20,076 bases of DNA from a virus: IMG/VR virus record IMGVR_UViG_3300046011_003736, positions 1 to 20,076 of that record. The stretch is one strand, 5' to 3'. Positions within the stretch are counted from its first letter, which is position 1, and the number at the start of each line of letters is the position of its first letter. The notes below the pieces were generated by a model. The model had not been told where the DNA came from and did not search any database. It saw only the letters and a program-made list of their open reading frames with translations. Below are positions 7,101-13,297 of the stretch, piece by piece. The translations under genes were made by a program, and so were the position numbers.

Positions 7101-9241
7101 CTCAGCTTTCCAACATTAGCTTTCTTCCTTGGATCACTGAGCGAGTCTCGAATTGTCTGTAAGTTTGGAAGTGCTTGCGATGAAAACTCGGGAACTTCCC
7201 TGACCGGGATATCGCGGTTGATTGCAGCCTGCAACGCTTCCCTGTCGAGTGTTCCACCAGCTTGAAGAGCTTCAAGTTGCGCCCTGACATCTGGAGAAAA
7301 GATTCGCCCACTCTCCATCATCTCCGCCTGAGACCCTGGGACTGACTCCTTGAACCTTTCAAATGCAGCAGCTCTACGCTCTGAAATGGTTTGAGGTTCC
7401 TCACCCCTCTGTGTCCTCTGCTCCGTCGCCTTCGGTGCAGTCACTCCCTTCCAAGGAACAGACTCGGTGGTCGCGTAGTGCATCCACGCGATGGCATCCT
7501 CGGGCGACACTTTCCCAGTGAGCAACTGCTTGGTAGAAGCCTTGAAGGCGTAGAACCAAGACCGGATATCGCTGCGCTTGATGTTCGGAATCTGCTCGCC
7601 AAACGCCTGAATGAGACCTTCTTCGAGAGCAATCTCTTGGGCCTGCTTTGGGGTCAGTTTTCCTTGCTCAACCTCTGGAGCGCGGGCCAACAGCTCGCTC
7701 TTGTAAGCGGGGGTATCTTGAGCGGATTCTAACAGAGACTTCCGCATCGACGGGTTGGTCACACCGCGGAACACATCGTGACCGATTTCATGGATAGCCG
7801 TGTCCGCTGTAGCCATGAGCGGGTTGACGCGGACGATACGGTTGCCGGTCTTTGGATCGGGAATGTAAATCCCTCGAATCTCAGTAGATCCAGCAAACGG
7901 ACGATCCAGTTCGATGGTCAGACCTCGACGAGCAGCAATCTTTGCGGCTGCATCTACGTCGGCTTGGGTAATTTTTGCCGCTTCGCCTTGGCGTTGGAGA
8001 CGACTGTAGAGATTATCGTAGATTTCTTGGGCCGTTTTTACAGCGGATTTTTCAGTTCTAAACTGACTCTCAGTAATAGTTTGGACCTGTTTTTCTTGTG
8101 CTTTTCGTGACCGCTCTTCGGACATGATTGCGCGTTTAGCAGCTTGCTGCTGCTGAACTACTTGTTCGTATGAATCCTCAAGTCCTTCTTGATACTGCCT
8201 TGAGATAAACTCAGGAAGTGTGGTTGGGTCTTTGATGACGCGAACAACATCGGGATCGTTGGCCAACTGCTGTATCCGCTCCTTCGGAATACGAACCTTG
8301 ACGCTATTTGCAGCTTCCTTGATGAGCGTTTCAGTCGGCTCAGTCTGAGACTTCCACCAGTTCTCGTACTGCTTGGCAATTTTATCTGCGTTGATCGGAC
8401 GATTTTCTTCGACTACTCGTTCTGGAGCTGGAGGTTGCTCACTAAGAGCGCGAAACCTTTCAGCCTCGACATCCATCTCGGCGACAGTCTTTTCAACTTC
8501 AGCTTTTTCTCGTTCAGCGCGGACTCTAGCCTCTTCAAAATCCAGCTTTTGAACCGGACCTTCTTGCGGCCCCTCGGCCATACCGAGCTTACGTCCCAAT
8601 CGAGTGGGGCGATTGAAAAGCGTACCGAGCGCGATGTCTGCTGCGAGTTGGCCACCAGAGAACTCTCCGCCCTGCGTAACCTCAGCGATCTGCTGACCGG
8701 TGGATTGAGCGACGTTCGCCGCCACATTCATGGCAGGATCAATGAATGCAGGCTTGGTGATCGCTTCGCGGAGCGTGGTCTGCCGAACAAGTGGCCTACC
8801 AAGCTCGCTGAGGCCCTTGAGAGAAGGGCGAGCGGTCAGAGCGGTCGGAGCAAAGCCACCAATATACGAAGCGACAGGCTGCTCTTCCTGAGCCTGAGAC
8901 AGCTTCTGGAGCGTCTCAGGCGAGTATTTCTCAAGCAGTGCTTCCTGACCTTTGCTGGCAGCGTAAGCAGCCGCAGCACCGGCAGTTAACGCGCCTAGTC
9001 CACCACCTACAAGCATTCCAATAGGACCAAACGGTGCGCCAAGTAATGCTCCACCCTCGCTGCCAGCCATCGCGGCAGGTATTGCAGCCAGAGAGGGAAC
9101 TGCGCTGGCCGCGGCTGAGCGCAAACCAGCTTCAGTCTTACCCATAATTGGGTTCTCAAAGACATTCCCTTCCGCATCTACGTCATAGACCTCCGGATCG
9201 AGTTTGTTTTCGATCAACCAATCACGCTGGGTCTTTGTCAT
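4103..9241 (-). CDS. Giant ejection-type internal virion protein with HEIGH metallopeptidase motif (T7 gp16 position)
   Basis: The 1712-aa product is the largest in the window. A Gly/Ala-rich hydrophobic stretch covers about residues 42-97 (GGALLGAPFGPIGMLVGGG within it), followed by a charged helical region at about 233-280 (EEARVRAEREKAEVEK). IHEIGHDVF places a zinc-peptidase HExxH motif at 484-488, with candidate third ligand E540/E541 in IALEEGLIQAFGE. Around 710-850 lies a beta-rich segment with GFNPDRHSYFYDR, of a kind I have seen in phage large polyvalent proteins. The C-terminal 600 residues contain several hydrophobic stretches (for example ISMVQGSVMGPISIIRNVVG, about 1070-1090; AVGAMVTTAFGYLYSKG) and a helical tail. 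Length, hydrophobic segments and position after the gp15-like gene match T7 gp16, which forms the channel for DNA ejection; the lytic transglycosylase of gp16 is not seen. It is therefore probably packaged and ejected. Start ATG follows the upstream stop by 11 bases. Confidence 0.72.
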   Translation of the reverse strand: MTKTQRDWLIENKLDPEVYDVDAEGNVFENPIMGKTEAGLRSAAASAVPSLAAIPAAMAGSEGGALLGAPFGPIGMLVGGGLGALTAGAAAAYAASKGQEALLEKYSPETLQKLSQAQEEQPVASYIGGFAPTALTARPSLKGLSELGRPLVRQTTLREAITKPAFIDPAMNVAANVAQSTGQQIAEVTQGGEFSGGQLAADIALGTLFNRPTRLGRKLGMAEGPQEGPVQKLDFEEARVRAEREKAEVEKTVAEMDVEAERFRALSEQPPAPERVVEENRPINADKIAKQYENWWKSQTEPTETLIKEAANSVKVRIPKERIQQLANDPDVVRVIKDPTTLPEFISRQYQEGLEDSYEQVVQQQQAAKRAIMSEERSRKAQEKQVQTITESQFRTEKSAVKTAQEIYDNLYSRLQRQGEAAKITQADVDAAAKIAARRGLTIELDRPFAGSTEIRGIYIPDPKTGNRIVRVNPLMATADTAIHEIGHDVFRGVTNPSMRKSLLESAQDTPAYKSELLARAPEVEQGKLTPKQAQEIALEEGLIQAFGEQIPNIKRSDIRSWFYAFKASTKQLLTGKVSPEDAIAWMHYATTESVPWKGVTAPKATEQRTQRGEEPQTISERRAAAFERFKESVPGSQAEMMESGRIFSPDVRAQLEALQAGGTLDREALQAAINRDIPVREVPEFSSQALPNLQTIRDSLSDPRKKANVGKLSEIPAGSEMTLRQDVPAMTDFGVGVVTGTSGDKTTYEPFIRVRNIKMVPTKGMETQSLKIGAGAAKTPTIVAKGTKHESQTIPSDINTWTQVGFNPDRHSYFYDRADGVTPVVGGDEAVQIGNTVFVKNAQTGDPTSFRFQRPEEQKTRAFAGRVAAAEQLPTEVRETVGQSPEAQYAQQNMGEVVDRASSMSLSQLNADLADTSSNTRVVSGMEIFGRQIRSGDVAGASSTALALAKSGTSWGQLINQFKLLNSSTPEGLVLLVQNSLANRKRKPMTAEQSQILLDAGSKLKLANDEVIAAGRVARDAFASNDLNTINKSLKQLDLADAKRSEVDAILNEQLAKINPADAADLFISMVQGSVMGPISIIRNVVGNAINYPLRELGDVGAAAIDATFSKDKNNSFNIRARTIDRINAIYKSLPVAMKTVLKGSNAMPYEPGTDIGNPLNFQRAWRRIAEDMAAGRIGSALSPRNLTEATIGILPDIMLRLTQATDIPFRQAERARIISEIGRAKGLSEGQIQIAVRDPKLAFVTDAEAQRGRRGFTEDDLATIETESLKAIFQQDNKATKAVAGINRFIKNELGSTFYVPYRLISLFQKTPINVAAEALQFTPAGALINDWGKMTARERNIAASRIAVGAMVTTAFGYLYSKGIITPNLDTAGETNKARELAKAGGVMPPGTINLSALTRLVNGKDPKFQGGDTVVDLSSLGTAGALGIMAGTSLRQLERGRSNEEIATSLFKAVPTSGLNFVMEQQFLKGTSDFIKLLSQESTNSMDRWLKSMAVTAASPVAPAILGAVRRAERDKLPAIGGQSFIKDTVDELNQRYAALGLAIPGAKDPNAMPVRRDLWGEAVEQTPKGSNPWVYQFFNAWKARDIDADPLNTSIYTIWRRTADNSAIPSVPSPSLTWKQKTYDRMSPEQYDRYTQLVGNYRRLRAEQEFMKPRFQQGGDERKLKLLQRAYDDGLLIAKKQFVRELIQSGQTLTPLAARRGFQQPSE

Positions 9242-9252
9242 AGCCTTATAAG

Positions 9253-10647
9253 TTAATCTCTTTGATAAGATATATCAGAAAACGGCGATCTATTGTAACC
9301 TCTACTGGTTTGAGGTTTTGCCATTTCAGCGGCTGATTTATTTAACGCTTCAATATATATTCGATTCTTAACCTCTTGAGGAAGACTATTCCATTGTTCA
9401 GTTGGGAACTCGTTAGCAATAACAGATTTGGCACCTTTAACTAAAACGCTTTCTTGGCCGATACGTTGAGGCTTGGTTCCAAGTTCAGAAGCGACAGATT
9501 CATAAAATGGATCTGTTAGAGTTTGCGAGGCCCCATATGTATATGCTCCTCCTCGTCCCTCAAGGGCTTTTAATTGTCTTCCTGTTTTAGTAAATTGTTC
9601 GCTTGGGCTGAGTGGTCCGTACATATTGGCGACAGGAGTAGCGGCCATTTCAGATACAACAGCATCAGCGGCAGATCTTGGTTTTCCATCGCTCCTTCCA
9701 ACCATCGGTTCACCTTCTCCTCTTGGAGGTGCTTTCGGAAACGCTTTAGTACCTTCGCCACCAGCTCCGCTTAGGTCGTCTTTCAAAGAAGCCCCATACG
9801 CTTTCTTCATGTCTTCAAGTTGAGGAGCGATGGCTTTTATTTCGTCTGCTGTCATCTCACCAAAATCAACATTGAATGACCTTTGATCTTCGGTCTCTCG
9901 CATCGATACCTTGTATGGCGAATCCTTTTTCTTCTTAAAGAAGTCAGGGTTTAGAGACTGAAACTTTTGAACAAGATCAGAAGGCCCCTGAACACTGACA
10001 TCACCGGCAGCGTTTCGGCTGACGAACACCTTGCCTTCATCCAACTTGGCTCGACGAGCTTCTTCTTGCTTGCGAAGAGAAACATCTGAAACACCAGCCA
10101 TTCGACGAAGAGTGTTGATATCCAACTGCGAATAATCAGGCATTATTCCGGATTCAATTGCAGCCTTTTCAGTAGCTCCCATTTCTGCGCTAAGTCGGCC
10201 AACAAGCCCTGCTTTTTCAGCCGCTTCCTTTTCACCTGTTGAAAGGCGTTGAAGACGGGCAAGCTCTCGACCAAGTTGCTGCGCTGGCTCAATTGGTCCA
10301 ACAAACTCCTTGTCTTGACCACTGAGAACCTCGGCACCTCCCCTAGCTTCAAGAAGTCTTCTGCGCTGTTCTGCTTCAGTTCGTTGAGTCTCAAGCTCAA
10401 GCTGCCTTTTGAGCATCTCATCTTGCTGCGCCTTAAGCCGAGCCATCAACCGCTCCTCCTGCAACGCTGAAAGGTTTTCCTCCATCAACGCCCGCTTGGC
10501 CTGACGCTGCTGCCGGATCTGCTCATTGGTTCCGGTGAACTCGCCAGCGATTCCGCCGGTAAGCATGGACAATCCCTTGAGCAGCGGGTTGACACGTTGG
10601 CCAGCCTGCTTCTTGAGTTCTTCTCTAATTTCGTCTGGAGTAGCCAT
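9253..10647 (-). CDS. Coiled-coil internal virion protein (T7 gp15 position)
   Basis: The 464-aa product starts with a short helix and a Gly-rich hydrophobic patch (LLKGLSMLTGGIAGEFTG, about 22-39), then a long Gln/Arg/Glu-rich coiled coil from about residue 42 to 100 (EERLMARLKAQQDEMLKRQL). The rest is mixed and mostly helical with a low-complexity linker (GEGTKAFPKAPPRGEGEP) near the middle. I do not recognise a family by sequence. Position between the gp14-like block and the giant gp16-like gene suggests an internal core or ejection protein that oligomerises through the coiled coil. The last ~170 bases are far more AT-rich (32-35% GC at 9241-9360) than the 5' end (63% at 10501-10560), suggesting a different origin of the C-terminus. 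The gene is 3 bases from the upstream stop and 11 from the next start. Confidence 0.6.
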   Translation of the reverse strand: MATPDEIREELKKQAGQRVNPLLKGLSMLTGGIAGEFTGTNEQIRQQRQAKRALMEENLSALQEERLMARLKAQQDEMLKRQLELETQRTEAEQRRRLLEARGGAEVLSGQDKEFVGPIEPAQQLGRELARLQRLSTGEKEAAEKAGLVGRLSAEMGATEKAAIESGIMPDYSQLDINTLRRMAGVSDVSLRKQEEARRAKLDEGKVFVSRNAAGDVSVQGPSDLVQKFQSLNPDFFKKKKDSPYKVSMRETEDQRSFNVDFGEMTADEIKAIAPQLEDMKKAYGASLKDDLSGAGGEGTKAFPKAPPRGEGEPMVGRSDGKPRSAADAVVSEMAATPVANMYGPLSPSEQFTKTGRQLKALEGRGGAYTYGASQTLTDPFYESVASELGTKPQRIGQESVLVKGAKSVIANEFPTEQWNSLPQEVKNRIYIEALNKSAAEMAKPQTSRGYNRSPFSDISYQRD

Positions 10648-10650
10648 AAA

Positions 10651-11703
10651 TTATCGCATTTCGCTGAGGATTGACCGACGAGCCTGTCTTCCACCCATGC
10701 TCCGCATAGCCGCGGCGAGGATCTCCTCGGGGTCGTAGTTGATGTCCTTGAAGTAGCCGGGGGATATAGCCTCAATCATCCTGCGGGTCGCAACCGGAAT
10801 CGTGGTTGGTTCGATCAGAGGATTGGTAACCGGCTTCCCTTGGTAAGGTATAGCTTGAACTCTTGTAGGAGCAGTTTGAGTTACAGGAGTTGTTACAATC
10901 GGAAACGTGATCTGAGGCTTATCAAGCGGAACCAGACCCGGAGTGATGGGCTTATCCTCTATAGCAGGACCGGGTACACCAGTATCCTCTATGTAGTAGG
11001 GCTTCTCGTCTCCTTTGATAGGGGTCGTAACAACACCGCTAAAAATGTTGGTATCAACATCTTCGACCTTTGGGATGGAGGTTTCAGGGAGAGGGTTTAC
11101 AACAGTCGATACCGGAGGCTGTTGAAGGTCCATCGTGCCTTCCCTGATGTACCGATCCCTGTTCTCGGGACTAATCAGGCTGATTCCGGAGTCCTCCCCT
11201 TCGCTACTGTAGGTGGCTTCTTGGGGAGCAGGAGTAGGAGTCGGGGTTGGCTGAGGGGCAGGCGTTGAAACCGGAGTGGGAGCCGGCGTGAACGTCTGGA
11301 TGTTGCTCAGGTCTACAGGAGGACGATAAACCTCGGTCCATCGAGTTGGCCCACCAGTGTACGGGGTCGGTTCAGGGGTCGGCTCTGGCGTCGAGTAGTA
11401 GCTCAGCGGATCGACAGGAGGCTGAGCGTATCCGGATGCGGTTACTGGACCGAACTTGGGGGCTGGAGGTGTTGAGAGATCGACTGCTGGCCTATTGTAT
11501 TCCCAGTCATCGATCTGCCAGTCCCAGCGATTCCCAGCGTCATCGACATATTCATCTCCAACTCGGAGTCCGCCAGTGCCAGGAATGATTGCTCCCCACG
11601 GAAGATATTGGTCGCCGGCAAGATATAGCCTCTCAGACGCCTGATTCGGACTTGATGAATCCGTTCCAGACCCTGACGTATCTGTGCTGGTATCTTTTGC
11701 CAT
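10651..11703 (-). CDS. Pro/Thr-rich virion accessory protein
   Basis: The 350-aa product has an N-terminal Ser/Thr/Asp-rich leader, an aromatic segment (YLPWGAII, NRWDWQIDDWEYNRP, about 33-72), then a Pro/Thr-rich low-complexity linker from about 104 to 160 with repeated PTPEPTP and PTPTPTPAP units, and a C-terminal helical basic region (AAAMRSMGGRQARRSILSEM). This looks like an extended, disordered connector with small folded ends. I recognise no family. It lies in the internal virion protein block (3 bases from each neighbour), between the gp14-like and gp15-like genes, where T7 has no gene. A structural or decoration role is inferred from location only. The start is the ATG 3 bases past the upstream TGA; no strong Shine-Dalgarno sequence. 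Confidence 0.55.
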   Translation of the reverse strand: MAKDTSTDTSGSGTDSSSPNQASERLYLAGDQYLPWGAIIPGTGGLRVGDEYVDDAGNRWDWQIDDWEYNRPAVDLSTPPAPKFGPVTASGYAQPPVDPLSYYSTPEPTPEPTPYTGGPTRWTEVYRPPVDLSNIQTFTPAPTPVSTPAPQPTPTPTPAPQEATYSSEGEDSGISLISPENRDRYIREGTMDLQQPPVSTVVNPLPETSIPKVEDVDTNIFSGVVTTPIKGDEKPYYIEDTGVPGPAIEDKPITPGLVPLDKPQITFPIVTTPVTQTAPTRVQAIPYQGKPVTNPLIEPTTIPVATRRMIEAISPGYFKDINYDPEEILAAAMRSMGGRQARRSILSEMR

Positions 11704-11706
11704 AGA

Positions 11707-12885
11707 TCAAGGTCCAACAAAACCGCGGAATCCAGTTCCAAGCTGACCGATTCCACCGGCAAGACCACCGATGCCTTGCATGATGGCCAGCGGAGAACCG
11801 GCCTGCGAGGCTTGGAAAGCGTTCTGGGCGTTGGTGAGAGCGAAATTGCTGCCAGTCTGCATGAGCTGACTCGGACTGGCCTGCTGCATTCCTTGGAACA
11901 ACTGAGGAGTGGCGAACGGCGAAGCACCCTGCTGGAGACCGCCAAGCTGAGCGGCCTGTGAGACGATAGGCTGGAGACCCAGAGCGGACTGGATGTTCGC
12001 AATGTTCTGCTGCTGACCACTCTGACGCTGTTGCTGCGAAGCCATCTGGCCTGCGAAGCTCTGCTGCATCGCGGTGTTCCGCTGACCGGTGGCTGCGAGG
12101 ATGTTCTGGAAGGCTTCCTGCGCCTGTCGATTGGCGACATCGCTGGTGGTCTGACCGCTCTGGAGTAGGCCAAGAGCCTGCTGACGGCGTTGGACATCGG
12201 CGTTTCCGATCGCTTCGCTGACAGCGCGGGCTTCGCGGAATGCGGAGAGATTACCGAGGACGTTACCGGAAGCGGTACCGCGGGCGCGAACAGCTTGCTC
12301 AGCGGCCCGAATCAAACTGGGATCGAGCGTACCGGCCTGAGCGAGGCCGGCACCGATCTGGCGTTCGAGATCGCTCCGGATCCTCGCGGCCTCACCGGTA
12401 TCCTGGGGGCCAGTAGGCATACCCACACGCTCGTAGGAAGGCGCGGCGATGGTTTCCTCAGCGATGGGGCGACTGCCGATGTCCTTGAGGAACTGGGCGT
12501 AGAGGCCGGGTTCTCCAGGTTTTCCATCAACACTAGGAGTACCGTAACGCTCAGGATCGAGGGCTTGAAGCTCGGCTCGACGCTGCTCAGCGAACTTGGT
12601 GCCGTAAAGTTTTTGCGCCTCAAGCTGTTGTCTGGCCTGCTCAGGGGCCAACGCGGCAAGAGCCTTTCCAATGGCTTCTGTCTGAGCGATGTCGGATACA
12701 GGTCCAAAATCAACCTCTCTAAACTGACCGGTCTCCTTGCCGTCTTTGTAGATAGGAACCCGAACCTTGGCACCTATACGCGATGCCGCCTCGATCTCAC
12801 GCTGGAGCGGGAAAGTCTCGATGGAGGCCATGACGGCCTCGCGGTTCGCCGCCGCTATATCTGGTGCTTTATAGGTGCCGCCCAT
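11707..12885 (-). CDS. Gln/Ala-rich internal virion protein (T7 gp14 position)
   Basis: The 392-aa product is helical and rich in Ala, Gln and Gly. Residues about 225-330 are especially Gln-rich (MASQQQRQSGQQQNIANIQS), and the C-terminus is a Gly-rich hydrophobic segment (LAIMQGIGGLAGGIGQLGTG). A Gln-rich helical body with a hydrophobic end is what T7 gp14 and similar core proteins look like, though it is about twice the length of gp14 (196 aa). In T7, gp14 forms an outer-membrane pore at ejection. Order also fits, as the gene follows the small gp13-like protein, with which it overlaps by 17 bases. Start ATG at 12883-12885 has AAGGA at 12892-12896 with a 6-base spacer. Assignment is by composition and order, not by residues. 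Confidence 0.6.
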   Translation of the reverse strand: MGGTYKAPDIAAANREAVMASIETFPLQREIEAASRIGAKVRVPIYKDGKETGQFREVDFGPVSDIAQTEAIGKALAALAPEQARQQLEAQKLYGTKFAEQRRAELQALDPERYGTPSVDGKPGEPGLYAQFLKDIGSRPIAEETIAAPSYERVGMPTGPQDTGEAARIRSDLERQIGAGLAQAGTLDPSLIRAAEQAVRARGTASGNVLGNLSAFREARAVSEAIGNADVQRRQQALGLLQSGQTTSDVANRQAQEAFQNILAATGQRNTAMQQSFAGQMASQQQRQSGQQQNIANIQSALGLQPIVSQAAQLGGLQQGASPFATPQLFQGMQQASPSQLMQTGSNFALTNAQNAFQASQAGSPLAIMQGIGGLAGGIGQLGTGFRGFVGP

Positions 12886-13297
12886 AGGAAATCCTTCGGT
12901 TCATCAGTAGTTTGGAGTACCTGTCAAAATCGTACAAACGGGAAATGCCTTTGCGGAACCCACCCAGCTTGGTGACGTTCTTAGAGCATAGCCCCATCAT
13001 GGCCACCCAGAGTGTCTGAACCGCATGAGGCTCAGTACCAATCGCTATCTCGATCCAAGCGATGTGACCATCTGGGAAGTTGTTGTTCAGATCCTCGGAT
13101 TCCTCGATCGAGTTGAGGAATCGCACAGCCCCTACACCAACACACTTCCCCTCATCGTTCTTCACAATCCCGATCAGCTTCTTGGCATTGAAGATTCCGA
13201 TCCAGTTGAGGAGCTGATCATTGTTCCATGTGGAACAAGTAGGCCAATGCTGTCGCAGCAGTTGGGCCGCTTCGATGATGGTGGGATGTGCGGTCAT
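12869..13297 (-). CDS. GNAT-fold-like small virion protein (T7 gp13/DUF2833 position)
   Basis: The 142-aa product begins MTAHPTIIEAAQLLRQHWPT, then shows an alternating strand/helix pattern: LIGIVKNDEGKCVGVGAVRF (about 41-60) as paired strands, HIAWIEIAIGTE as a central strand, VQTLWVAMMGLCSKN as the following helix and FRKGISRLYDFDRYSKLLM near the end. This resembles N-acetyltransferase folds, but the acetyl-CoA loop (Q/RxxGxG/A) after the central strand is not evident, so catalysis is doubtful. T7 gp13 is 138 aa and, as I recall, its family is grouped with acetyltransferase-like folds; here too the gene directly follows the gp12-like gene. The ATG overlaps the upstream stop as ATGA, so I reject a longer frame reaching 13837, whose N-terminal part is Arg/His-rich shadow sequence. 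Confidence 0.6.
   Translation of the reverse strand: MTAHPTIIEAAQLLRQHWPTCSTWNNDQLLNWIGIFNAKKLIGIVKNDEGKCVGVGAVRFLNSIEESEDLNNNFPDGHIAWIEIAIGTEPHAVQTLWVAMMGLCSKNVTKLGGFRKGISRLYDFDRYSKLLMNRRISYGRHL
12892..12896 (-). promoter_or_regulatory. Shine-Dalgarno AAGGA for the gp14-like gene
   Basis: AAGGA with a 6-base spacer to the ATG at 12883-12885, inside the 3' end of the GNAT-like gene. It decides the start of the Gln-rich internal protein. Confidence 0.6.

Noticed and set aside
11442-12197. 251-aa minus-strand Ser/Arg/Pro-rich frame
   Set aside because: Out-of-frame shadow of the 392-aa and 350-aa genes, whose real frames tile the region with proper starts and stops.
12190-12975. 261-aa plus-strand frame
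   Set aside because: Antisense of the Gln/Ala-rich internal protein; Gly/Leu/Arg composition and no motif.
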